From: Acidiphilium iwatense | GTDB lineage: Bacteria > Pseudomonadota > Alphaproteobacteria > Acetobacterales > Acetobacteraceae | Assembly: GCF_021556475.1 (NCBI RefSeq) | Contig: NZ_JAKGBZ010000007.1 | Location: 1-64,000 of the forward strand | Direction of reading: 5' to 3' | Length of the DNA stretch: 64,000 nucleotides | Shown here: one piece after another, positions 1 through 8,113 of the stretch | Layout of the letters: every line of letters starts with the position of its first letter | How positions within the stretch are numbered: the stretch's first letter is position 1 | Translations under genes and position numbers: made by a program | Notes under the pieces: model-generated | The model's input: only the letters and a program-made list of their open reading frames with translations | Database searches by the model: none | What the model was told of the DNA's origin: nothing

Positions 1-5
1 CAGGA

Positions 6-956
6 TTGGCAAGAGATTTCGGCGGCGCGCAACAATCGGAATCGGAACCGGGCCGCCAGGATTCCTTCCGGAATGCCGACAGGCCTCAATCGATTCTTCG
101 GCTAAATGGCGCCTGCGGCCTCAAAATGAGGGGAGACATGAGGATGGCGGAGGCTTTTGGCCTGGCGATCAGCGAAGGCGCCATCGCCAATATTCTGGCT
201 CGCGCTGAAGCGCCGTTGCTGGCTGCCGCGGCGGCAATCGCGGAGGCCGTACGCGCATCCGCCGTGATCGGCTCGGACGAAACCTCGGCACGAGTTGGTG
301 GCAACACCTGGTGGCAGTGGGTGCTGCTGGGATCAACAGCAATCTGCCACGTGATCGCCGATACGCGCGCCGCCTCGGTGGTTGTCGGCTTCCTGAATGG
401 GGCGCGGCCGGAAGTCTGGGTGGCGGATCGTTACGGCGGGCAGATCGGTCATGGCAAGGTCCGGCAAATTTGTCTCGCCCATCTCCTGCGCGACGCGAAA
501 TATGCGATCGAGGACGGCGATGAAGGGTTTGCGCCAGGCTTTCGATGGATGGTGCTGCGCGCCGTGGCGATCGGCAAGCGACGCGGCGAACTGAAGGACG
601 CTACCCTGGCAAAATACCGCACCGATCTGGAAAAACGGCTGGACCGGTTGCTGTCGGCGCCCGTACCGAACCGTCCAGCGGCGCGTCGCCTGTTCCGTGC
701 CATGCGACGCGATCGTGACGATCTGTTCCGCTTCGTCACAAGGCGCGATGTTCCCTACACGAACAATGCCTGTGAGCGCGCCCTCCGACCGTCGGTGATT
801 TTTCGCAAAGTAACCGGCGGCTTCCGCGCCGAATGGGGCGCCAAAGTCTACGCAGCCGCAGCCAGCGTCATCGCCACCGGGTGATTGCATGGAATCTCAG
901 CCCTCGCCGCACTACGCGCAGCGTTGGCCGGAGAGCCCGTCATGCAGACAGCCTGA
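6..956 (+). pseudogene. IS66-family transposase, 5'-incomplete with an internal TGA
   Basis: C-terminal catalytic part of an IS66 (TnpC-type, DDE) transposase. Recognisable homology begins near base 144 (AEAFGLAISEGAIANILARA). The three acidic residues are visible in GSDETSARVGG, WVADRYGGQ and NNACERALRPS. The N-terminal leucine-zipper and zinc-binding parts are absent; the preceding 45 codons do not look like transposase. The frame stops at TGA 882-884, but the same frame continues after it with LHGISALAALRAALAGEPV and ends at TGA 954-956, the usual IS66 C terminus. One C-to-T change (CGA to TGA) would explain this. No IS66 TnpA/TnpB partner lies in the window. Most likely a dead, partial insertion; readthrough cannot be excluded. 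Confidence 0.8.
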
Positions 957-1571
957 CCAGGGTGAGTAAATACTTTGCTTCTCTATTTCCTCGCGTAGTT
1001 GTTTGGCAGTTGATGCTGGATTGCCGACAACTCCTGCTTCAATTTCTTGGAGAGTGTCAGGCGGTTGGTTGTGTCCTATGCCGACGGGTCGAGCACGCAA
1101 TGACTTTTCGAGATTAATTAGTGCATCGACAGCTTTTTGTCTGGCTGCTAATTCATCGGGTGACCCGAATACAGTTCCGGGCTCATCTGGAGTTTCGTCA
1201 AGCGCATCGAGTTCAGTCGATTGACTGTCATCATTATAATCATCGGGCTTAAACGTGGGGGCCCAATCGACAATACCATCCGACTGCACCTCTGCGACTG
1301 CTTGTTTTATCAACGCCTCCGAGATTAAGTTCCCAAACATACCCTCAATTTCTTCGCTAGCATCGTATGGACCTCCCCATATCCACTGATATCCACCTTC
1401 CGCGGTTTCGTATGGTGTTTGGTCCGCGGGATCCTCGTAGTTCGAGTGAAACCATTCGACCATGACTTCTAGCTTCTGCGCTTTAGGTAAGCGCCGAAAT
1501 GCGGTCCGCGAAAGTTCATTATAATAAGTTGCCGTAACTACAAATGGCGACTTCGGCCGCGCGGAGTGCAT
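912..1571 (-). CDS. Hypothetical protein with GIGHNQPP motif, C terminus cut by IS66
   Basis: Function unknown. The protein is acidic and contains PFVVTATYYNELSRTAF, GGYQWIWGGPYDASEEIEG and SDGIVDWAPTFKPDD, a pattern I associate with an uncharacterised alphaproteobacterial family, followed by PVGIGHNQPP, a short motif common in alphaproteobacterial proteins of unknown function. Its last 20 or so codons run antisense into the 3' end of the IS66 gene, so the native C terminus is lost and the stop is fortuitous. The chosen start (ATG 1571) is uncertain; ATGs at 1589 and 1598 are in frame. Base composition is clearly AT-richer than the neighbours, which suggests acquisition by transfer. Confidence 0.55.
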   Translation of the reverse strand: MHSARPKSPFVVTATYYNELSRTAFRRLPKAQKLEVMVEWFHSNYEDPADQTPYETAEGGYQWIWGGPYDASEEIEGMFGNLISEALIKQAVAEVQSDGIVDWAPTFKPDDYNDDSQSTELDALDETPDEPGTVFGSPDELAARQKAVDALINLEKSLRARPVGIGHNQPPDTLQEIEAGVVGNPASTAKQLREEIEKQSIYSPWSGCLHDGLSGQRCA

Positions 1572-1621
1572 TCTGGAGCTGCCGCGCATTTGCCTCATAA
1601 TGCTAGATCCCGCTTTGCAGA

Positions 1622-1855
1622 TCAGCCAAAGTTGTCGTGCGCAACACCCGCAACCAACCCGGCCGCCCAATCAAAGGCTTCGGCCTCGCGTGCGGTATCG
1701 GCGGCCATCGCGGCATAGCCTTCCGCCAGCGCGGCCTGGGTGACATGCGGGCGGGCGAGATCGTTGAGAAACCGGCTGATCCGTCTGCGTCCGACAACGG
1801 CGTGAAGCCCGTCATAAACCTCTTCGTCCACCGTGATGGTCAGTTTCTTGTGCAT
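1622..1855 (-). CDS. Orphan type II antitoxin (ribbon-helix-helix/MazE-like)
   Basis: 77-residue protein starting KKLTITVDEEVYDGLHAVVG and ending in an acidic Ala-rich tail (EAEAFDWAAGLVAGVAHD). The N-terminal beta strand plus helix pattern (LTITVDEEVYDGL..VGRRRISRFLNDL) fits ribbon-helix-helix antitoxins that normally precede a PemK/MazF-type toxin. No toxin frame follows: after the stop the minus strand runs only a few codons before the unrelated GIGHNQPP gene. The partner was probably lost in the rearrangement that brought in the IS66/foreign segment. The longer frame upstream of ATG 1855 reads through a dispersed repeat and is not protein-like. Class is inferred from pattern only. Confidence 0.65.
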   Translation of the reverse strand: MHKKLTITVDEEVYDGLHAVVGRRRISRFLNDLARPHVTQAALAEGYAAMAADTAREAEAFDWAAGLVAGVAHDNFG

Positions 1856-1865
1856 GATCTTCCAT

Positions 1866-1917
1866 AGGATATCATCAATGGATCGCTTTGTCGCTTCGCT
1901 CCGCGCGATGACGGGTA
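1866..1917. repeat. Dispersed ARSEATK-type repeat
   Basis: On the minus strand this stretch would read VIARSEATKRSIDDIL, the signature of a widely dispersed non-coding repeat often mis-annotated as protein in proteobacterial genomes. It sits between the orphan antitoxin and the permease stop codon. Only one copy is seen in this window. Confidence 0.55.
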
Positions 1918-1941
1918 TTCGCGGATAGAATCTGGTATTGT

Positions 1942-3519
1942 TCACCGTGCCGCGATGGTTTGCTTCGCCTCGACCGGATCGGCGAGGCCGGAGCGCGCGG
2001 CGACGACCAGGATCGCTACACTGAACAGGGCCAGGATCACCGACAGCGCGAGGTCGGACAGCGCGCCGATCCCATGGGTCAGGTTTTTCGGACCGAGATT
2101 GGCCAGCGCCCACAGTCCGGCGAAATAGGGCGCGATCCACCACGCCTCGGCGATTTCCAGATGATCGAATCCGCCATGGGTGGCGCGCTGCACGACTGCA
2201 TAGAGCACCGCCGCGATCAGCACATAACCCATCATCACGTTGGCGGTGTGCGCGCCGGTCCAGACGATGATGAAATTCGCGACGATGAAGGCCAGCCCTG
2301 CAACCGGCACGCCGAAGGCGAGCTTGAACGGGCGCGGATGGCGCTCGACCGGCATGGTTCGCCGCAGCGTAATCAGGGAGACCGACGCCATGCCATAGGA
2401 CAGCAGTGCTGCCGCCGCGACCACCTTGATCAGCGCGCGCCAGGAGGGCAGCGGCAGGAGAAAAACGACGCCCACGGCAAAGGCGATCGCGACGCCGACG
2501 ATCGGCACGCCGGCGCGCGAGACCCGCGCGAACGGCCCGCGCACCAGCCCTTCATGTCCGGCGGCGTAGAACAGGCGCGGCGTCGAGGTATAGGCGATGA
2601 TCGCGACGCCGGCCGGCGATATCGCCGAATCGATATAGAGCAGCACCGCGAGCCAGCTCATGCCGAGCAGCCCGGCGAGCCCGGCGAACGGGCCGGACAG
2701 GCCGGTGAACCGCAGCGCGGACCAGCCTTTCGCGAGATCGCCGGGCGAGACCGCGCCGATGAAGGCGATCTGCAGCGCCGCATAGAGCAGGAACCCGATC
2801 GCCACCGATCCGACGATCGCGATTGGCAGGTCGCGCTTCGGGTGGCGCGACTCGCCGGCCAGTTCCACCGCCGCGCGAAACCCGGTATAGGCGTAGATCA
2901 CCCCGGAGGTCGCGACCGCCGAGAAAATCCCGGCAACCCCGTGCGGCGCGAAGCCATGCGCGGTGAAATTCACCGGATGAAACCGCGCGAGCAGAAAGGC
3001 GATCGCGGTGAGCATCGGAATCGCCAGTTTCCAGATGGTGATCACGCCGTTGACCCGCAGCACCAGCCGGATCGCCAGCGTGTTGATCAGCGCGAACACC
3101 GCGAGCAGCGCCACCGCCGCGACGAACCCGGCGCCGCTCAGCGTGCCGTCCGCCAGCACCAGGCCATGGACGTAATTGTTCGCGTAGGTGATCACCGCCG
3201 TCGCCTCGGCCGGAGCGGAGGTGAGATAGCCGAGCAGAACCACCCAGCTCATCACGGTCGCCAGCAATTTCCCATGACTCAGCTTGGGCAGCGCGATCAC
3301 CGCGCCGGCGCGGGGAAACGCGGTGGTCAGCTCGGCGTAGACGAAGGCGAGCATCAGGATCGCGACCCCGCCGATCGCCCACGCGATCAGCGCGGCCGGG
3401 CCTGCCGCCTTCGCGGCGTTCAGCGGCCCGAACAGCCACCCCGATCCGACAATGCCGCCCAGGCTGGCGAGGATGAGGCCGGCAGCCCCCGCCTCACGCT
3501 TCAGCCCGCCTTCCCTCAT
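1942..3519 (-). CDS. APC-superfamily amino acid permease
   Basis: 525-residue polytopic inner-membrane transporter. The first transmembrane segment carries the APC signature [17 protein letters not shown] (unwound substrate-binding helix), followed by at least eleven more hydrophobic segments, e.g. [20 protein letters not shown] and [20 protein letters not shown]. It probably imports an amino acid with protons; the substrate cannot be read from sequence. Its ATG overlaps the TGA of argC by four bases (ATGA), so the two are translationally coupled, which hints at a role in arginine or related amino-acid supply. A 523-codon Arg/Asp-rich frame on the opposite strand is a shadow. Confidence 0.85.
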   Translation of the reverse strand: MREGGLKREAGAAGLILASLGGIVGSGWLFGPLNAAKAAGPAALIAWAIGGVAILMLAFVYAELTTAFPRAGAVIALPKLSHGKLLATVMSWVVLLGYLTSAPAEATAVITYANNYVHGLVLADGTLSGAGFVAAVALLAVFALINTLAIRLVLRVNGVITIWKLAIPMLTAIAFLLARFHPVNFTAHGFAPHGVAGIFSAVATSGVIYAYTGFRAAVELAGESRHPKRDLPIAIVGSVAIGFLLYAALQIAFIGAVSPGDLAKGWSALRFTGLSGPFAGLAGLLGMSWLAVLLYIDSAISPAGVAIIAYTSTPRLFYAAGHEGLVRGPFARVSRAGVPIVGVAIAFAVGVVFLLPLPSWRALIKVVAAAALLSYGMASVSLITLRRTMPVERHPRPFKLAFGVPVAGLAFIVANFIIVWTGAHTANVMMGYVLIAAVLYAVVQRATHGGFDHLEIAEAWWIAPYFAGLWALANLGPKNLTHGIGALSDLALSVILALFSVAILVVAARSGLADPVEAKQTIAAR

Positions 3520-4466
3520 GCCGTGGCGTAGGCCAGCGTGCGCGCCGTTACCTCCAGCCCCAGCATCAGCCCGATATTCTGCACCGCCGCTCCGGCGGCA
3601 CCCTTGCCGAGATTGTCCAGCCGCGCCACCAGCACCGCCTGACTCTCCGCCTCGTTTTCGAACACGAACAGTTCCATGACGTCCGAGCCCGCGGCAGGCT
3701 CGGCTTCGAGCCGCTGCTCCACCGGCGTCTTGCGGACCTGGACCTGCTTCGTCCCGTCATAATGGCCGACCAGGGTGCAGCCGATTTCCCGCGCGGTCGG
3801 CCGGCCGGGCAGCGTATCCAGATGCAGCGGGATCGACACCAGCATTCCCTGCCGGAAATGCCCGACCGAGGGGACGAAAATCGGCCGCCGCGCGAGCCCG
3901 GCATGGCGCTCGATCTCCGGCAGGTGCTTATGGTTGAGCGACAGCGCATAGAGTTCGAACGCCGGTCCGCCCGCGCGCTCGTGATCGGCGATCATCGTCT
4001 TGCCGCCGCCGGAATAGCCCGACACCGCATTGATCGCGATCGGGTGGTCGGCGGGCACGATCCCGGCATCGACCAGCGGGCGCAGCAGTGCGATCGCGCC
4101 CGTCGCGTAGCAGCCGGGATTGGCCACGCGCGGGGCCTCGGCGATCTCCTCCGCCTGACCCTCGGCGAGTTCGGCAAATCCATAGGCCCAGCCATTCGCC
4201 ACCCGGTGCGCCGTGCTGGCGTCGAGCAGTTTTGGCGCCGCACCGCCCAAGCCTTCCACCATATCTGCCGCCTCGCGCGCCGCATCGTCCGGCAGGCACA
4301 GCACCACCAGATCGACCTCCGCCATCATCGCCTGCCGCGCCGCGCGGTCGCGCCGCGCCTGCGGGTCCAGGCTGCGCACCACCACACCCGGCATCCGGCG
4401 CAGCCGCTCGCCGATCTGCAATCCCGTGGTCCCGGCCTCGCCGTCGATGAATACGCTCTTTGCCAT
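3516..4466 (-). CDS. argC: N-acetyl-gamma-glutamyl-phosphate reductase (type 2)
   Basis: Catalyses NADPH reduction of N-acetylglutamyl phosphate to the semialdehyde, the third step of arginine biosynthesis. The 316-residue length and the start [17 protein letters not shown] (NADP loop) fit the shorter type 2 ArgC. The catalytic cysteine is in [17 protein letters not shown], and [12 protein letters not shown] and NHKHLPEI are family motifs. I chose the ATG at 4466 (MAKSVFIDG) because a GAGGGGGTG ribosome-binding stretch lies just upstream; a start six codons earlier is possible. It overlaps the downstream permease by ATGA. The gene is divergent from secB. Confidence 0.93.
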   Translation of the reverse strand: MAKSVFIDGEAGTTGLQIGERLRRMPGVVVRSLDPQARRDRAARQAMMAEVDLVVLCLPDDAAREAADMVEGLGGAAPKLLDASTAHRVANGWAYGFAELAEGQAEEIAEAPRVANPGCYATGAIALLRPLVDAGIVPADHPIAINAVSGYSGGGKTMIADHERAGGPAFELYALSLNHKHLPEIERHAGLARRPIFVPSVGHFRQGMLVSIPLHLDTLPGRPTAREIGCTLVGHYDGTKQVQVRKTPVEQRLEAEPAAGSDVMELFVFENEAESQAVLVARLDNLGKGAAGAAVQNIGLMLGLEVTARTLAYATA

Positions 4467-4546
4467 GGCACACCCCCTCTGCAACTATGCTGGCACCAAA
4501 CGCGGCCTTGTGCTAGGCGGCGCGTCAGTCAGATGGAGCCAGCCCA

Positions 4547-5056
4547 ATGTCCGAAACGCAGACCGCACCGCTTACTTTGAATATCCAATATACCAAGGAT
4601 CTCTCCTTCGAGGTGCCGAACGCGCCGGCGATCTATACCATCCTGCGCCAGCCGCCGTCGGTGAACATCAATCTCGATGTCCAGGTGCGCCGCCTGCAGG
4701 AAGACCAGAACGTCTACGAGGTCACCCTCGCCACCCGCGCCGAAGCCACCATCCCGACCCCTCCCGAATCGGGCAACGGCGCGGGCGACGGCCAGGCCGG
4801 CAAGGATATGACCGTGTTCATCGCCGATCTCGCCTATTCCGGCATCTTCACCCTCACCGGCATTCCGGAAAACCAGATCGAACCCGTCCTGCTGGTGGAA
4901 TGTCCGCGCCTGCTGTTCCCCTTCGCCCGCAACATCCTCGCCGACATCACCCGCGACGGCGGATTCCCGCCCGTCATGCTCGGCCCGGTCGATTTCGTCG
5001 GCCTCTGGCAATCCCGCCGCGAACAGATGGACGCACCACCCGTCGCCAACGCCTGA
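4547..5056 (+). CDS. secB: Protein-export chaperone SecB
   Basis: 169-residue cytosolic homotetrameric chaperone that keeps preproteins unfolded and delivers them to SecA. Family features: YTKDLSFEVPNAP near the N terminus, VNINLDVQVRRL, YEVTLATRAEA, DLAYSGIFTLTG, and the highly conserved ECPRLLFPFARNILADIT followed by GGFPPVMLGPVDF. An insert rich in Gly/Asn/Asp (residues about 66-84) replaces a usually shorter loop. It is followed by a long repeat-rich spacer with no gene. Confidence 0.96.
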   Translation: MSETQTAPLTLNIQYTKDLSFEVPNAPAIYTILRQPPSVNINLDVQVRRLQEDQNVYEVTLATRAEATIPTPPESGNGAGDGQAGKDMTVFIADLAYSGIFTLTGIPENQIEPVLLVECPRLLFPFARNILADITRDGGFPPVMLGPVDFVGLWQSRREQMDAPPVANA

Positions 5057-5103
5057 TCCGGGGACTGCAAGAAGGCCAAGAGGCGCTGCCCCTTGGAACC
5101 CCG

Positions 5104-5188
5104 CCAAAGGCGTAGCCTTTGGAATCCATTGATCCGGGTCATGACAGGCGGGGCTTGTGTTTGCGAGAGCGCATCCTGGCCCCGCCTG
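5104..5188. repeat. Two hairpins downstream of secB
   Basis: A perfect 8-bp hairpin CCAAAGGC-GTA-GCCTTTGG (5104-5122) is followed by 10-bp arms CAGGCGGGGC (5145-5154) and GCCCCGCCTG (5179-5188). They lie within 150 bases of the secB stop and may act as a terminator or be copies of a GC-rich intergenic repeat. No T-run follows either stem, so a classical intrinsic terminator is not clear. Confidence 0.5.
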
Positions 5189-5200
5189 CCATGGCTCGAA

Positions 5201-5276
5201 CTAGTGTGGTGGTTCTGAAGTTCCTACGTATGTGCGGCGGTGCGTTTAGGAACTTCAGAACCAAAAACAACACTAG
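5201..5276. mobile_element. MITE-like palindromic element, copy 1
   Basis: 76 bases bounded by CTAG on both sides. The ends are CTAGTGT (5201-5207) and ACACTAG (5270-5276), and internal arms GGTTCTGAAGTTCCT (5211-5225) and AGGAACTTCAGAACC (5248-5262) are perfect complements. TA duplication within CTAG is the target style of IS630/Tc1-type transposons, so this looks like a non-autonomous derivative. There is no coding capacity. Confidence 0.6.
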
Positions 5277-5289
5277 AATCATATGTTTG

Positions 5290-5364
5290 CTAGTGCCCTT
5301 CCGATTCGGAAGTTCGTTAAGACGCCTTAATCAGCACCGGCGAACTTCCGAATCGGGACACTAG
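5290..5364. mobile_element. MITE-like palindromic element, copy 2
   Basis: 75 bases, again bounded by CTAG, with ends CTAGTG (5290-5295) and CACTAG (5359-5364) and perfect internal arms CCGATTCGGAAGTTCG (5301-5316) and CGAACTTCCGAATCGG (5341-5356). It shares length, CTAGTG ends and the GAAGTTC core with the element 13 bases upstream, but the rest differs, so the two are related types and not a recent tandem duplication. Confidence 0.6.
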
Positions 5365-5370
5365 CGGGTT

Positions 5371-5389
5371 CTAAGGGCTAAGCCCTTAG
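5371..5389. repeat. 19-base palindrome before a G-run, upstream of thrC
   Basis: CTAAGGGCT-A-AGCCCTTAG: perfect 9-base arms around one base, followed by eight G residues at 5391-5398. Probably part of a GC-rich intergenic repeat; function unknown. The rest of the 5057-5447 spacer shows no gene. Confidence 0.5.
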
Positions 5390-5447
5390 TGGGGGGGGCG
5401 AGGCCCCTGATCTTGCTTGTTATGCGGTTCCGGCCGTTGGAGGGGTG

Positions 5448-6851
5448 ATGCGGTATGTTTCGACGCGTGGGGGTGCGCCTGCGCGGGATTTCGATGGAGT
5501 TTTGCTGGCCGGGCTTGCCGAGGATGGCGGGCTGTTCGTGCCGGAGGTCTGGCCGGAATTTTCAGCGGCGGAGTGGCGTGCGCTGCGCGGATTGCCGTAT
5601 GCGGAGCTGGCGGCGCGGGTGATGGCGCCGTTCATGTGCGGTGGTGCTGTAACCTTCGCGGATTTGCAGCGGATCTGTCGGGATGCGTATCGCGGGTTCG
5701 ACCATGCGGCGGTGGTGCCGCTGGTGCAGCTCGATGCCGGATTGTTCGCGCTGGAATTGTTTCATGGTCCGACGCTGGCGTTCAAGGATCTGGCGCTGCA
5801 GGTGGCCGGGCGGCTGTTCGATCATGTGCTGGAGGCGCGCGACGAGCGGGTGACGATCGTGGGGGCGACCTCGGGCGATACCGGGTCTGCGGCGATCGAG
5901 GCGTGCCGGGATCGCTCACGGGTGGATATCGCGATATTGCATCCCGAGGGGAAAACCTCGGAGGTGCAGCGCCGGCAGATGACCACGGTGCGCGCGCCGA
6001 ACGTGCTGAACATCGCGGTGGATGGCAATTTCGACGATTGCCAGGCGCTGGTGAAGGCGATGTTCGCGGATGCGCCGTTCCGCGAGGAGTTGCGGCTGTC
6101 GGCGGTGAATTCGATCAACTGGGCGCGGATTGCCGGGCAGATTCCGTATTTCGTCGCGGCGGCGCTGGCCTTGGGTACGCCGGACCGCGAGGTCGCGGTC
6201 GCGGTGCCGACCGGCAATTTCGGCAATGTGCTGGCGGCCTGGGCGGCGCGGCGGATGGGGCTCCCGGTGGCGAAGTTCGTCGTGGCGAGCAATGCGAACG
6301 ACATTCTCGCGCGGTTTCTGGCCGCCAACGACATGAGCACAACGGGCGTGGTCGAGACGGTCTCACCCTCGATGGACATTCAGGTGAGTTCGAATTTCGA
6401 GCGGCTGCTGTTCGAGGTTCTGGGGCGTGACGCGCAGGCGACCGAGCGGACCATGGCGGATTTCCGGGCGACCGGGCGGATGGCGGTGCCGGATCAGGTC
6501 TGGCGCGCGCTGAAGCGCGATTTCGCCGGGTTTTCGCTGGACGACGAGGCGACGCTTGCCGAAATCGCGCGGATTCAGCGGGACACCGGCTATATCGCCG
6601 ATCCGCACACCGCGATCGGCATCGCCGCGGCACGGGAATGTGCGCCGGTCGGGGTTCCGGCGATCGCGGCGGCGACGGCGCACCCCGCCAAGTTCCCGGA
6701 GGCGATGCATCGCGCGATCGGGATGCGGCCGGGGCTGCCCGAACGGCTCGGCGACCTATATCATCGTCCTGAAGTCTTTCAGCGGTCCGGGTCTCACCTC
6801 GCCGAGGTGCAGGCAGTGGTCCGTAATTTCGCGCATAGGAACAACGCATGA
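5448..6851 (+). CDS. thrC: Threonine synthase
   Basis: PLP enzyme that converts O-phosphohomoserine to threonine. Length (467 residues) and N terminus RYVSTRGGAPARDFDGVLLAG match the longer bacterial/fungal-type ThrC. The PLP lysine lies in HGPTLAFKDLALQ, and GATSGDTGSAAIEA and VPTGNFGNVLAAW are phosphate-binding and active-site loops. I chose ATG 5448 over the adjacent GTG 5445 because of the GGAGGGG just upstream. The stop overlaps the start of the following peptidase gene by four bases, so the two are coupled; the threonine pathway and the peptidase have no obvious functional link. Confidence 0.95.
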   Translation: MRYVSTRGGAPARDFDGVLLAGLAEDGGLFVPEVWPEFSAAEWRALRGLPYAELAARVMAPFMCGGAVTFADLQRICRDAYRGFDHAAVVPLVQLDAGLFALELFHGPTLAFKDLALQVAGRLFDHVLEARDERVTIVGATSGDTGSAAIEACRDRSRVDIAILHPEGKTSEVQRRQMTTVRAPNVLNIAVDGNFDDCQALVKAMFADAPFREELRLSAVNSINWARIAGQIPYFVAAALALGTPDREVAVAVPTGNFGNVLAAWAARRMGLPVAKFVVASNANDILARFLAANDMSTTGVVETVSPSMDIQVSSNFERLLFEVLGRDAQATERTMADFRATGRMAVPDQVWRALKRDFAGFSLDDEATLAEIARIQRDTGYIADPHTAIGIAAARECAPVGVPAIAAATAHPAKFPEAMHRAIGMRPGLPERLGDLYHRPEVFQRSGSHLAEVQAVVRNFAHRNNA

Positions 6852-8113
6852 CCGACGGTGTGCAGATCACCCACCTCGATTCCGGCCTGACCATTCTCAC
6901 CGAGCGGATGGAGCGGGTCGAGACCGTTTCGTTCGGCGCCTATGCCGGGGTCGGCACCCGCCACGAAACCGCGCCGGAGAACGGCGTGTCGCATTTTCTC
7001 GAACATATGGCGTTCAAGGGCACCGAGCGGCGCAGTGCGGCCGAGATCGCCGAGGCGGTGGAGGATGTCGGCGGCCACATCAACGCCTATACCTCGCGCG
7101 AGCAGACCGCCTACTACATCAAGATGCTGAAGGAAGATCTGCCGCTCGGGGTCGATATCATCGGCGATATTCTTTGCCATTCGGCGTTCGATCCGGCGGA
7201 ATTCGAGCGCGAGCGCGGGGTGATCCTGCAGGAAATCGGCCAGGCGAACGACACGCCGGACGATATCGTTTTCGACCATTTCCAGCTCGCCGCCTATCCC
7301 GACCAGCCGATGGGCTGGCCGGTTCTCGGCACCGAGGCGATCATCCGCGCGCTGAACCCCGAGGCGCTGCGCCGCTACATGCGCGCGCATTACACGCCGG
7401 AGAATATCGTGGTATCGGCCTCGGGCAATCTCGATCATAATCGGGTGGTCGATCTGGTCGCCGAGCATTTCGCCGATCTGCCGAAGGCGGCACCGGCCGC
7501 GCCGTTGCCGGCTGCCTATGCCGGCGGCGAATATCGCGAAATGCGCGATCTCGATCAGGCGCATCTGGTCCTCGGCTTCCCCGCGGTGGGCTATGCCGAT
7601 CCCGATTTCCACGCGGCGATGCTGCTCTCCACCCTGCTCGGCGGCGGGATGTCGTCGCGGTTGTTCCAGGAAATTCGCGAGAAACGCGGGCTGGTCTACT
7701 CGATCTACAGTTTTTCCCTGCCCACCAACGATGCCGGGCTGTTCGGCATCTATGCCGGCACCGGCGAGGCCGAGGCGGCGGAGCTTGTCCCGGTGACGCT
7801 CGGCGAACTCGCGAAGGTGCGGGAAAGCGTCACTACGGCGGAATTGAAGCGCGCCCGTGCGCAGGTGAAGGCCGGGCTGCTGATGTCGCTCGAATCCACC
7901 GGCAGCCGCTGCGAGCAACTGGCGCGGCAATGGCAGGTGTTCGGGCGGGTGGTGCCGGTCGCCGAGACGGTCACGAAGATCGACGCGGTGACCGAGGCCG
8001 ACATTACCCGCGTCGCCGCGCGGATCTTCCGGGCCAAGCCGACTCTGGCTGCGCTGGGGCCGATCGGCCGGGTGCCGCAAATGCCGAAAATCCTGGAAAG
8101 GCTTGCGGCATGA
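6848..8113 (+). CDS. M16-family zinc metallopeptidase (MPP-beta-like)
   Basis: 421-residue single-unit M16 peptidase related to the mitochondrial processing peptidase and common in alphaproteobacteria. The inverted zinc motif HxxEH is visible as SHFLEHMAFKGT (residues 48-59), with the distal glutamate in IAEAVEDVGGHINAYTSRE. The second half carries the inactive-domain glycine-rich loop LLSTLLGGGMSSRLFQEIRE and RGLVYSIYSF. No signal peptide is visible, so it acts in the cytoplasm or at the membrane, probably on peptides. It overlaps both neighbours by ATGA, forming a thrC-M16-pmbA unit. Confidence 0.9.
   Translation: MTDGVQITHLDSGLTILTERMERVETVSFGAYAGVGTRHETAPENGVSHFLEHMAFKGTERRSAAEIAEAVEDVGGHINAYTSREQTAYYIKMLKEDLPLGVDIIGDILCHSAFDPAEFERERGVILQEIGQANDTPDDIVFDHFQLAAYPDQPMGWPVLGTEAIIRALNPEALRRYMRAHYTPENIVVSASGNLDHNRVVDLVAEHFADLPKAAPAAPLPAAYAGGEYREMRDLDQAHLVLGFPAVGYADPDFHAAMLLSTLLGGGMSSRLFQEIREKRGLVYSIYSFSLPTNDAGLFGIYAGTGEAEAAELVPVTLGELAKVRESVTTAELKRARAQVKAGLLMSLESTGSRCEQLARQWQVFGRVVPVAETVTKIDAVTEADITRVAARIFRAKPTLAALGPIGRVPQMPKILERLAA

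Noticed and set aside
1-105. Open 34-codon stretch at the window edge (frame 1, stop TAA 103-105)
   Set aside because: Could be the tail of a gene starting outside, but it is too short and has no recognisable motif.
1960-3531. 523-codon Arg/Asp/Gln-rich frame opposite the permease
   Set aside because: It is the exact antisense of the permease, has no domain, and its composition is that of a GC-rich shadow frame.
5217-5257. Similarity to yeast FRT (GAAGTTCCTA ... AGGAACTTC)
   Set aside because: The spacer is different and longer; the match comes from the palindromic MITE arm and is coincidental.
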